A stretch of 14,600 nucleotides of DNA from Lachnospiraceae bacterium. GTDB lineage: Bacteria; Bacillota; Clostridia; Lachnospirales; Anaerotignaceae. Position numbers and translations under genes: made by a program. The notes below the pieces were generated by a model. The model did no database searches. It saw nothing but the letters and a program-made list of their open reading frames with translations, and was not told where the DNA came from. Below, in pieces: positions 6,817-13,889 of this stretch. The stretch spans positions 1 through 14,600 of the forward strand of contig JAQVIB010000018.1 in the NCBI GenBank assembly GCA_028695945.1, in the 5' to 3' direction. Every line of letters starts with the position of its first letter. The first letter of the stretch is position 1.

Positions 6817-7659
6817 ATGCGTGAAATTGAAACCGCAAAAATAACTGAGGCTGTAAAAAAGATGTGCATTGATGCCAACTATTTTTTAAACAGCGATATA
6901 TATGAAGCACTTGAGTGTGCAAAAAACAATGAATCCTCACCAATTGGCAAAGAAATGCTGTGCCAGATAACGAAAAATGCAGACATAGCCAAAGCTAACA
7001 ATGTGCCAATTTGTCAAGATACTGGCATGGCAATCGTTTTTGTTGAAATAGGGCAAGAGGTTCATATTTCTGGCGGTTCACTTGCTGATGCCATAAATGA
7101 AGGTGTTCGCCAAGGCTACACGGTCGGCTATCTTCGTAAATCTGTTGTAAGCGACCCATTTATTAGGGTAAATACCAAAGACAACACACCAGCCATTATC
7201 CACTTTAACCTTGTAGAAGGTGACGGGCTTAAAATTGAAATTGCACCAAAGGGTGCAGGCAGTGAAAACATGAGCAAAATTTACATGATGAAGCCATCTG
7301 ATGGTATTGAGGGTGCAAAACAGGCTATTCTAGACACCATTGAAGCCGCAGGCCCTAACCCATGTCCACCAATGGTAATAGGTGTTGGCTGTGGCGGTAA
7401 TTTTGAAACTGCGGCTCTTCTGGCAAAAAAAGCACTTCTTCGCCCAGTAGGCTCTCACAGCGATAAAGAACATATAAAGGAAATGGAAATTGAGCTTTTA
7501 GAAAAAATAAACAGCACAGGAATTGGTCCACAGGGTTTAGGCGGCAAAACTACAGCCCTTGGTATAAACATAGAAACCTATGCAACCCACATAGCCTGTA
7601 TGCCTATAGCAGTTAACATAAGCTGTCACGTTACACGCCACGCAGTATGCAATTTATAA
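6817..7659 (+). CDS. Fe-S hydro-lyase alpha subunit (fumarate hydratase / L-tartrate dehydratase type, class I)
   Basis: The 280-residue protein corresponds to the N-terminal half of class-I fumarases and to the TtdA/FumA-alpha subunits. CQDTG at 66-70 holds the first cluster Cys (C66), GVGCGGNFE at 189-197 the second (C192), and CMPIAVNISCHVTRHA at 261-276 supplies the third (C270 most likely, C261 possible). These bind an oxygen-labile [4Fe-4S] cluster that hydrates fumarate to malate or dehydrates tartrate. GPQGLGGKTTALG at 238-250 is also highly conserved. A perfect AGGAGGT ribosome binding site precedes the ATG. The beta subunit follows 16 nt downstream, so the two form an obligate complex in the cytoplasm. 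Fumarate and tartrate enzymes cannot be separated by eye; fumarate is the usual annotation in clostridia. Confidence 0.93.
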   Translation: MREIETAKITEAVKKMCIDANYFLNSDIYEALECAKNNESSPIGKEMLCQITKNADIAKANNVPICQDTGMAIVFVEIGQEVHISGGSLADAINEGVRQGYTVGYLRKSVVSDPFIRVNTKDNTPAIIHFNLVEGDGLKIEIAPKGAGSENMSKIYMMKPSDGIEGAKQAILDTIEAAGPNPCPPMVIGVGCGGNFETAALLAKKALLRPVGSHSDKEHIKEMEIELLEKINSTGIGPQGLGGKTTALGINIETYATHIACMPIAVNISCHVTRHAVCNL

Positions 7660-7675
7660 AAGGAGGATAGAAAAA

Positions 7676-8227
7676 ATGACCATTAATGTTACAACACCAT
7701 TAACAAAAGAAAAATCCTCTGCTTTGTGTGCTGGGGATATTATTGCTATTACAGGTACAATTTACACCGCAAGAGATGCGGCACATAAACGTATGCTTGA
7801 GGATTACGAAAGATTGGGGTATTTCCCATTTGATATGGAAAATGCAATAATTTACTATGCCGGGCCTTCACCAGCAAAACCAGGCGAAGTTATTGGCTCT
7901 GCAGGGCCTACAACTTCTTACCGCATGGATGCCTATGCACCATTTTTACTGGATAAAGGTGAAACTGGCATGATTGGCAAAGGTGCAAGAAATGCTGAAG
8001 TTTTAGATGCCATGAAACGCAACGGGGCAGTTTATTTTGCCGCAACAGGCGGTGCGGCGGCACTAATTTCAAGTCATATAAAAAAGGCAGAAGTAATTGC
8101 TTACGATGACCTTGGTGCAGAAGCTATTCACAAACTTTATGTTGAAGATTTTCCATGCGTTGTAGTTGTGGACAGCCTTGGAAACAACTTATACGAAAGC
8201 GAAAAAGCTAAATACAGAACATTATAA
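7676..8227 (+). CDS. Fe-S hydro-lyase beta subunit (fumarate hydratase / L-tartrate dehydratase type, class I)
   Basis: The 183-residue protein matches the C-terminal (swivelling beta) domain of class-I fumarases. It shows GTIYTARDAAHKRM at 27-40, YYAGPSPAKPGE at 60-71, GPTTSYRMD at 77-85, MIGKGARN at 99-106 and AATGGAAAL at 122-130. The TARDAAHKR, TTSYRMD and GKG segments bind the dicarboxylate carboxylates and supply catalytic residues in this family. A strong GGAGG ribosome binding site lies before the ATG, 16 nt after the alpha-subunit stop, so the two genes form one operon. The usual length of this subunit is 180-200. A structured repeat begins 21 nt after the stop. Confidence 0.93.
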   Translation: MTINVTTPLTKEKSSALCAGDIIAITGTIYTARDAAHKRMLEDYERLGYFPFDMENAIIYYAGPSPAKPGEVIGSAGPTTSYRMDAYAPFLLDKGETGMIGKGARNAEVLDAMKRNGAVYFAATGGAAALISSHIKKAEVIAYDDLGAEAIHKLYVEDFPCVVVVDSLGNNLYESEKAKYRTL

Positions 8228-8248
8228 AGAACAGACCTTGGGAAAATA

Positions 8249-8334
8249 AAACCTTGGGCGTTGCCCAAACCCACTTGCTTTTTTCAAAAAGCAAGACCAA
8301 AAACTTTATTAAACCCGCATTATATGCGGGTTTA
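8249..8334 (+). repeat. 86-bp structured intergenic repeat, copy B
   Basis: Three hairpins in order: TTGGGC-gtt-GCCCAA (about 8254-8268), CTTGC...GCAAG (8274-8294) with an inner A/T stem, and AAACCCGCAT...ATGCGGGTTT (8311-8333). It lies in the convergent gap between the fumarase-type operon and the AEC/hydrolase/TIM-barrel operon. Read on the minus strand, the CCCGCAT...ATGCGGG stem followed by TTTAATAAAGTTTTT may terminate the minus-strand operon. Copy A lies on the other side of the fumarase genes in the opposite orientation. Confidence 0.8.
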
Positions 8335-8365
8335 GGGTGGGTCAATATGGAAATGCCCAAGAATC

Positions 8366-9160
8366 TTACTTCGATTTTTTAACTTCCTCAATTGCTTGTT
8401 TTATTACATTTAAACCTAAAACCGCTTCCTCATCAAAATTCTTAATATCTGCCTCAATACTAATGGTTTCATCATAACCAAATTCACTTGTTGCTTTTAA
8501 AACATCTTTAATCCAATTCAAATCCCTTTGTGCTATATAATCTCTGGCATAGTTTTCACCTGTGTGGCTTACGTGCAAGTGCTTAACGTAAGGCATGGCA
8601 AAATCTATTTTTGTTAACTCCTCGCCCATTACGTCCATATGGTAAAAATCCAAAACCATTTTTATGTTTTGGTCATTTAAGTCTTTCACCATTGCAACAA
8701 CCTCTTTTGTATAGTTGCAATAATCGCACATATGCTTGTGAATTCCCTCATAAAGAACAATCTGACCATGTTTTTTTGCGACTTCACTTGTTATCTTTAA
8801 AAAGGCCTTTGCCTGCAAATCTGCCTTCGCTAAATCATATCCCTGTGGAAGCTTTCTTGCTTTTGGTGCACCAATACCAACTGACGTAACTCCTAATTTT
8901 TCCCCTCTTTCGCAAAGAATTTTAGCATACTCTTCCGCCTTTTTTTCAGAAAAACCGTCTCCAACAATTGGTACAGTTTCGTTGCAGTAAGCATTAAACC
9001 CACGTATTGGAAGTTTAACCTTGTTTTTAAGTTCAACAAGAGAGCTGAATTCCTCTTGTGTCATTGCATAAACTTCAACCCCAGCAAATTCAACGTAATC
9101 ATAGCCTGCCTCTGCCGCTTTTTCATAATATTTTGTTGGTATACATGTTCCTATTTTCAT
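8366..9160 (-). CDS. Xylose-isomerase-like TIM-barrel protein (sugar phosphate isomerase/epimerase family)
   Basis: The 264-residue cytoplasmic protein has the fold and metal-site spacing of AP-endonuclease-2/xylose-isomerase-like proteins. Candidate divalent-metal ligands are E138 (VLYEGI), D171 (VLDFYHM, with H174), H196 in KHLHVSH and E236 (ISIEAD). Members isomerise or epimerise sugars, keto-acids or inositols; specificity is not readable. The N-terminal MKIGTCIP start is typical. Its ATG overlaps the hydrolase stop by 4 bp (ATGA) and has an AAGGAG ribosome binding site, so it is translationally coupled as the last gene of a three-gene operon. It may process the product released by the hydrolase; that is inference from position only. 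Confidence 0.85.
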   Translation of the reverse strand: MKIGTCIPTKYYEKAAEAGYDYVEFAGVEVYAMTQEEFSSLVELKNKVKLPIRGFNAYCNETVPIVGDGFSEKKAEEYAKILCERGEKLGVTSVGIGAPKARKLPQGYDLAKADLQAKAFLKITSEVAKKHGQIVLYEGIHKHMCDYCNYTKEVVAMVKDLNDQNIKMVLDFYHMDVMGEELTKIDFAMPYVKHLHVSHTGENYARDYIAQRDLNWIKDVLKATSEFGYDETISIEADIKNFDEEAVLGLNVIKQAIEEVKKSK

Positions 9161-10860
9161 TGGTTCAGCTCCTTTTCAATACAACTAAACTTTAATGTGC
9201 CTCCAAAAATGCTTTGCTTTGCCGTTATATAATTTTCTTCCTTCGCCCAACTTTTGTCAGTGTTGGGATGTATATGAAAAGCTGGGAAGTCTGATGAAGA
9301 TATGTCTACCCTAAGGCTTTCACCTTTTCGTACCAAAATATGCAGTTTTGTAAGCCTAATTTTTAGGGCAACCGTTGTATTAGGCTCATAAATTTGATGC
9401 TGAGCTAAAACTGATGTAATACTGCTTCTTAGGCTATAGGAATCCCCTTTTTTGTTAACCAATGCAAGCTTTGCAGTAAATGCTGTATCCTTTGCCGTTG
9501 TCTGAACATCAATATTCACCCAAAAATCACTAACAAGCAAACTATCCTTTTCAAATTTTTCAGATATAAAACTTATAACATCTTTCCTTGCCCCAACTGC
9601 TGGCAAACGCTGTATTCCCTCGGCAGTTACCTTGTTTTTATTATACATATAGTCTGTCATTATAACTTCACTGCCACAGGTAGGCACTGGGTTATTGGGA
9701 TTGTATACAAACCGTATAGGTTCTTGATTTTCATCAATAGGTATATTATCCAGTTTACAATCTTTTAAATTAAAATACAACTCTCTTTCAACTTGGCAAT
9801 TCTTTTCTCCTACTTCTTCCCACGTATTTTTTCCATAAACAAAGGTCATTTCCACCCCTTGAGGAAGTTCAAGCTTTTCGCCACGCAAAAAGTGATTAAA
9901 CCACAAAAGCTTTGCTTTCATAAACCTTGTTCCAATATATTCAAAGGGATTTTCCACTGGAAAACTACCGCATATACTTTGTTTATGGTTAACAGGTGCT
10001 GTTAAAAATAGGCTTTTACTTCTAACTTCTTCCTTTAAATTGTTCCAAGCCTTTAACATACCATCAAAATGAGAGTCATACCAACCGGCGTTAAAAAGAG
10101 TTGGTACATTAAGGCTTTGTGGCATATTTTTAAGCTTGCCCCAATCGTCCATGTTCCAAAATTCCTCATCGCCCTTAGAACTTTCAACCCAATTTCTATA
10201 CCAAGGCAACTTTTCACCAATCAGCGTTTCGTCCATCTTTATTTGAGGTTTAAATTTCAATATTTCCTCATACAGACTACAACCTTTAAAAATAGTGTTT
10301 TCAACACCACTGTTGTATGCCGTCCAACCTGCGTAAGCCTCTAAATGGAACATTCTGTTTGTATACAGCAAGTTGTATCTGTATGGGCTATAGGCTTCAA
10401 TATTTAAAGTTTTTACCTCTGGCGGAAGCTTATCTGCTAAAATCCATTGGTTCATAGAAAGATAGGACGTACCTGTCATAGCTATTTTCCCATTGCACCA
10501 TGGACTATTTATAATGTATTTAAGTGTGTCCTCTCCATCATTTTCTTCATTTTTCGCAGGCACCCAACTTCCCTCACTGCCAAATGTTCCTCTACAACAC
10601 TGTGCAACACAAATGTAGCCGTAAAACGCCATCTCGAAAAAAAATCTAAGGGACTTAATCCCATAAGGTGTCCTCAAAAGAATTACAGGTAACGGGAAAT
10701 ATTCCCCAACAGGAAATGCTATATCACATAAAAGCCTTGTGCCATCTCTCATGGTTACATATTCCTCTTTTAAGTTAAATTCATCATAAATAGGCTCTAA
10801 GGGCACTTCGCCTCTAAGCTGTTTCCCATATTCAGTTGCACAAAACTGGCTTAATTTCAT
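9157..10860 (-). CDS. CocE/NonD family (peptidase S15-like) serine hydrolase
   Basis: The 567-residue protein is an alpha/beta hydrolase of the X-Pro dipeptidyl-peptidase/cocaine-esterase superfamily. VTMRDGTRLLCDIAFP at 35-50 and LLRTPYG at 61-67 start the fold, CRGTFGSEG at 89-97 is the oxyanion-side motif, GTSYLS at 130-135 carries the nucleophile S132, NAGWYD at 257-262 the catalytic Asp D262, and TAPVNH at 287-292 the His H292. After about residue 350 comes the C-terminal jelly-roll domain typical of this group (VSDFWVNIDVQ, SLRVDISSSDFP). The nucleophile elbow ends in Ser where GxSYxG is usual, and TAPVNH replaces GPWxH, so it is a divergent member. There is no signal peptide, so it should be cytoplasmic. 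It hydrolyses an ester or amide of unknown identity. A GGAG ribosome binding site overlaps the stop of the upstream permease gene (12-nt gap), and its own stop overlaps the next gene. Confidence 0.88.
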   Translation of the reverse strand: MKLSQFCATEYGKQLRGEVPLEPIYDEFNLKEEYVTMRDGTRLLCDIAFPVGEYFPLPVILLRTPYGIKSLRFFFEMAFYGYICVAQCCRGTFGSEGSWVPAKNEENDGEDTLKYIINSPWCNGKIAMTGTSYLSMNQWILADKLPPEVKTLNIEAYSPYRYNLLYTNRMFHLEAYAGWTAYNSGVENTIFKGCSLYEEILKFKPQIKMDETLIGEKLPWYRNWVESSKGDEEFWNMDDWGKLKNMPQSLNVPTLFNAGWYDSHFDGMLKAWNNLKEEVRSKSLFLTAPVNHKQSICGSFPVENPFEYIGTRFMKAKLLWFNHFLRGEKLELPQGVEMTFVYGKNTWEEVGEKNCQVERELYFNLKDCKLDNIPIDENQEPIRFVYNPNNPVPTCGSEVIMTDYMYNKNKVTAEGIQRLPAVGARKDVISFISEKFEKDSLLVSDFWVNIDVQTTAKDTAFTAKLALVNKKGDSYSLRSSITSVLAQHQIYEPNTTVALKIRLTKLHILVRKGESLRVDISSSDFPAFHIHPNTDKSWAKEENYITAKQSIFGGTLKFSCIEKELNQ

Positions 10861-10872
10861 TACACTTTTCTC

Positions 10873-11796
10873 CTATAAGACCATTGCACAAATTGGTATT
10901 GTTATTAAACAAAGAAGGTTAGAAAGCATAACGCATTTTGTGGCAAAGGCAGTATCAGTATTAAATCTTTCAGCAAGAACTACACCGAAAACACCAGCCG
11001 GTAATCCCCAAGTAAGCACAAACACCGTTGAAAGAAGTGACGTGTCCTTTAAAATCAATCGCATAAGTATAAATGCAGAAATTGGCATTATAATCAGCCT
11101 TGCCCCAACCTGAATATAAACCTTTATATTGCCTAAAAATTCTTTTACCTTAATATCTGCAAGCTGTGAACCAAGCACAAACATGGCAAGTGCCGCAGAC
11201 GCATCACTTATATTTTTTACCGCACCACCTAAAAACGGCGGAAGTTTAATATTAAACATAAAAAGAACAAAACCTATAATTACCGCAATTATAAGAGGGC
11301 TAAAAAATTCTCGAAATTGCATTTTTTCCTTATGCCCAGCATTTTTGCTAAAGATGGAATATGTAACTGTAGACATAAAAATATCACAAGCTATTTCCAT
11401 AATTGATACATACAGCAGTCCTTCTGCCCCATAAACAGCATTCATCAATGGTATTCCAATAACGCCTGTATTAGGAATCATCAACACTGCGGCAAAAATG
11501 CCCTTCTGAAAATTGTTAAACTTAGCCACCTTAGAAACAATAACTAAAACCACACAACATACCGCTATCATTATTCCATATAGTCCTATTATTTTAAATA
11601 CATCTGCCGCCATCTTTTTTGAGTATTCAATTTGAAAAGCGTTAATAATAATTGCTGGTACAAGAAGGTTTATAATAATGTTGGAAATACATTTGGTTTG
11701 GCTTTCTGTTATAAATCCTCTTTTTTTAAATATAATACCTGGCAGTACCATAGTTAAAAGCATTGCCATAGAACTTAGAAGTTGTGAAAATGCCAT
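10873..11796 (-). CDS. AEC (auxin efflux carrier) family transporter
   Basis: The 307-residue membrane protein has about ten hydrophobic helices arranged as two five-helix halves separated by a polar loop near 150-162. MIPNTGVIGIPL at 106-117 is the conserved unwound-helix motif of the AEC family, and AAALAMFVLGSQLAD with WGLPAGVFG mark the second half. Bacterial relatives (MdcF, MleP-like) move malonate, malate or similar carboxylates; the plant-auxin name does not imply auxin here. It is first in an operon with a serine hydrolase and a TIM-barrel enzyme, so uptake of their substrate is plausible. An AAGGAGAG ribosome binding site precedes the ATG. It is divergent from ilvD. Confidence 0.9.
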   Translation of the reverse strand: MAFSQLLSSMAMLLTMVLPGIIFKKRGFITESQTKCISNIIINLLVPAIIINAFQIEYSKKMAADVFKIIGLYGIMIAVCCVVLVIVSKVAKFNNFQKGIFAAVLMIPNTGVIGIPLMNAVYGAEGLLYVSIMEIACDIFMSTVTYSIFSKNAGHKEKMQFREFFSPLIIAVIIGFVLFMFNIKLPPFLGGAVKNISDASAALAMFVLGSQLADIKVKEFLGNIKVYIQVGARLIIMPISAFILMRLILKDTSLLSTVFVLTWGLPAGVFGVVLAERFNTDTAFATKCVMLSNLLCLITIPICAMVL

Positions 11797-11843
11797 TTTT
11801 ATCTCTCCTTAATTTTGCATGATGTTCAAACTGTTATCCGTAA

Positions 11844-11872
11844 AGTATACTAAAATAAACCACAAAATACAA
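11844..11872 (-). promoter_or_regulatory. Promoter of the AEC/hydrolase/TIM-barrel operon
   Basis: On the minus strand, -10 TATACT (11844-11849) and -35 TTGTAT (11867-11872) are 17 bp apart. The -10 is strong (5/6) and the -35 partial (3/6). The start would be near 11837, about 40 nt before the permease ATG. Confidence 0.55.
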
Positions 11873-11877
11873 TATGC

Positions 11878-11934
11878 TACACACTATTATCTCCTTGTAA
11901 AAGGATTTTTTTTATGCTATATTGATTGTGTGTA
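11878..11934. promoter_or_regulatory. Possible operator half-sites flanking the ilvD promoter
   Basis: TACACAC (11878-11884) and its exact reverse complement GTGTGTA (11928-11934) bracket the ilvD -35 and -10, with centres 50 bp apart (about five helical turns). Seven-base matches can arise by chance in AT-rich DNA, so this is a weak proposal for a regulator acting on the divergent region. Confidence 0.25.
11895..11923 (+). promoter_or_regulatory. ilvD: Promoter of ilvD (extended -10)
   Basis: TTGTAA (11895-11900) and TATATT (11918-11923) are 17 bp apart, with TGC directly before the -10 forming an extended element. The leader of about 50 nt contains a short hairpin AAAAATC (11935-11941)/GATTTTT (11952-11958). 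It is too short for a T-box or leader-peptide attenuator. Confidence 0.6.
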
Positions 11935-11980
11935 AAAAATCATACTATGAGGATTTTTCAACTATAAGGGGGAAATTTAT

Positions 11981-13639
11981 ATGAGAAGCCATATCACAAC
12001 AAGGGGTCTTGAAAGAGCAACTCACAGAGCACTTTACTACTCAATGGGCTTAATTCCTGAAGACTTAGAAAAACCATTAATTGGGGTTATTAATACCCAA
12101 AACGAATCAATGCCTGGTCATAAGCACCTTGACAGCATTACACGAGCTGTTAAAGATGGTATTATTTCTGCCGGAGGTACACCAATTGAATTTCCAACCA
12201 TTGGTATTTGTGATGGTATTGCACAAGGTAACTACGGTATGCATTATCCGCTTGCAAGCCGTGAACTTATTGCCGATAGTGTTGAATGTATGATGAACGG
12301 CCACAGCTATGACGCTATGGTTATGGTTACAGACTGTGATAAAATTACACCTGGTATGATTATTGCCGCTGCAAGGCTAGACCTTCCAACAATCATCATT
12401 AGCGGTGGTGTTATGGCAACAGGTCGTTTCAAGGGTCAAAAAGCTGGCTACACAGACCTTATGGAATCTTCAGGCTTAGTTCAGCGTGGTCTTATGACAA
12501 ACGAAGAACTTTCCGAACTTGAACAAGCCGCACTTCCTGGATGTGGTGCATGTAATCTTCTTGGCACAGCTAACTCCATGAACTTTTTAACAGAAGCACT
12601 TGGTCTTTGCTTACCTGGCTCAACTGCACCTGCTATGGGTTCAAGAAAGCTTGCCCTTGCAAAAAGAAGTGGTATTAAAATTATGGAATTGCTTGAAAAA
12701 GGCATTACAGCAAAACAGATTCTTACCCCAGAAGCTGTTCACAATGCACTTGTTGTAGATATGGCAATTGGCGGTTCTTCAAATACAATGCTTCACCTTG
12801 CGGCTATTTGCCACGAAGCAGACATTCCTTTCAGCTTTGATGAAGTAGAAAAGATTGCTGCTCAAACACCTCATTTTGTTAAACTTAAACCTGCAGGCAC
12901 TCATTATCCGCTTGACCTTGACGATGCAGGAGGAATTGCAGGGCTTATGAACAGACTTAAAGAATATGGATATATAAAAAACAACATGACAGTTACAGGC
13001 AAAACTGTATTTGAAAATGTTGAAAACGCTAGAGTTACAGATGATGACGTTGTTAAAACAAAGGAAACAGCTTACAGCCAAACTGGCGGTCTTAAAATTC
13101 TTTACGGTAACCTTGCAGAAGGTGGTGCTGTATGTAAAAAAGCGGGCGTTGACCCTGCAATGCTTAAACACTCGGGCCCTGCAAGAGTATTTGAAAAGGA
13201 AGAGATTGCTGTTGCGGCTATTTACAACGGCGAAATTAAACCTGGTGATGTAGTTGTTATTCGTTACGAAGGCCCTAAAGGCGGTCCTGGTATGAGAGAA
13301 ATGCTTACACCAACCTCTGCTATTATTGGTATGGGTCTTGGCGAAAGTGTTGCCCTTGTTACAGACGGACGTTTCTCTGGTGCTACACGTGGTGCCGCTA
13401 TTGGACATGTTTCTCCAGAAGCAGCTGAAGGTGGTTTAATTGCCTTTGTTAAAGACGGCGACACAATTTCTATGGATATTGAAGGTGGTATTGTTACCCT
13501 TGAAGTTAGTGATGAAGAAATTGCTAAACGAAAAGAAGGCTGGACACCTAATAAACCACCAGTTAAACCTGGAAGCTATTTAGACAGATATAGCAAGATG
13601 GTAACAAGTGCCATGGACGGTGCTGTTTTTAAAAGATAA
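11981..13639 (+). CDS. ilvD: Dihydroxy-acid dehydratase IlvD
   Basis: The 552-residue enzyme converts 2,3-dihydroxy-isovalerate (or -3-methylvalerate) to the 2-keto acid in valine, isoleucine and leucine synthesis. Family marks are INTQNESMPGHKHLD at 37-51, GICDGIAQGNYGMHYPLASR at 75-94, TDCDKITPGM at 117-126, GCGACNLLGTANSMN at 187-201 and GPKGGPGMREM at 431-441. C119 and C191 match conserved Fe-S cluster ligands. The first motif has PGH, as in the E. coli [4Fe-4S] enzyme, and lacks the PCN Cys of plant-type [2Fe-2S] enzymes, suggesting an oxygen-labile cluster. Length fits the 550-560 class of Firmicutes. The start is preceded by AAGGGGG at 8 nt. No other ilv gene adjoins it, so it is a single-gene unit ended by a hairpin repeat and terminator. 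Sugar-acid dehydratases are paralogues but fit less well. Confidence 0.93.
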   Translation: MRSHITTRGLERATHRALYYSMGLIPEDLEKPLIGVINTQNESMPGHKHLDSITRAVKDGIISAGGTPIEFPTIGICDGIAQGNYGMHYPLASRELIADSVECMMNGHSYDAMVMVTDCDKITPGMIIAAARLDLPTIIISGGVMATGRFKGQKAGYTDLMESSGLVQRGLMTNEELSELEQAALPGCGACNLLGTANSMNFLTEALGLCLPGSTAPAMGSRKLALAKRSGIKIMELLEKGITAKQILTPEAVHNALVVDMAIGGSSNTMLHLAAICHEADIPFSFDEVEKIAAQTPHFVKLKPAGTHYPLDLDDAGGIAGLMNRLKEYGYIKNNMTVTGKTVFENVENARVTDDDVVKTKETAYSQTGGLKILYGNLAEGGAVCKKAGVDPAMLKHSGPARVFEKEEIAVAAIYNGEIKPGDVVVIRYEGPKGGPGMREMLTPTSAIIGMGLGESVALVTDGRFSGATRGAAIGHVSPEAAEGGLIAFVKDGDTISMDIEGGIVTLEVSDEEIAKRKEGWTPNKPPVKPGSYLDRYSKMVTSAMDGAVFKR

Positions 13640-13651
13640 GTAACGGATTAC

Positions 13652-13718
13652 AAACCTTGGGCATAACCCAAACCCTTGTGGGTTTTTGGGGTCAAAGCCC
13701 TCAAGGGTTTGACTTTGT
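13652..13718 (+). repeat. Hairpin-rich intergenic repeat, copy C (diverged relative)
   Basis: It starts like copies A and B (AAACCTTGGGC...CCCAAACCC, here with the loop ATAA) and is followed by different modules: CCC-ttgt-GGG and a long stem GTCAAA-g-CCCT-ca-AGGG-TTTGAC (13691-13713). The GTCAAAGCC part matches the start of the array at 6521. It therefore appears to be a mosaic of the same repeat modules, located 13 nt after the ilvD stop. Confidence 0.6.
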
Positions 13719-13728
13719 ATACAATTTT

Positions 13729-13780
13729 GGGCAGTTGAATTCTGAAAATTCTTTCAAATTCAACTGTCTTTTTGTTTTTT
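13729..13780 (+). terminator. Intrinsic terminator after ilvD
   Basis: A perfect 10-bp stem CAGTTGAATT (13732-13741)/AATTCAACTG (13757-13766), extendable by G-T and G-C pairs, is followed by a T-rich tract TTTTTGTTTTTT (13769-13780). This is the clearest rho-independent terminator in the window. It insulates ilvD from the ABC-F gene. Confidence 0.85.
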
Positions 13781-13813
13781 CCTGCTAAAAATACATCTGT
13801 CAGCATTTTTATA

Positions 13814-13842
13814 TTGAAATTAGCCTCTGTTCATTATAGAAT
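13814..13842 (+). promoter_or_regulatory. Promoter of the ABC-F gene
   Basis: TTGAAA (13814-13819) and TAGAAT (13837-13842) each match 5/6 of the consensus with 17-bp spacing. A 10-bp palindrome ATATGCATAT (13849-13858) sits at the expected start site and could be an operator. The leader is about 40 nt, too short for the attenuator usual upstream of antibiotic-resistance ABC-F genes. Confidence 0.7.
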
Positions 13843-13889
13843 AGCTTCATATGCATATTACTAATGTTGATTTTTAAGGAGTTTATTGA

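Noticed and set aside
6503..8340. A CRISPR array or a transposon carrying the fumarase genes
   Set aside because: The repeats are two inverted copies with structured, covarying sequence, without regular spacers, without a transposase, and without visible target-site duplications.
11930..11980. A T-box or leader-peptide attenuator upstream of ilvD
   Set aside because: The leader is only about 50 nt, with no T-box motif, no run of Leu/Val/Ile codons and no terminator; only a 7-bp A/T-rich hairpin is present.
12779..13408. A 209-codon open frame antisense to ilvD
   Set aside because: It is a mirror of a strongly conserved ilvD frame, lacks a ribosome binding site and has low-complexity F/N/C/S-rich content typical of antisense shadows.
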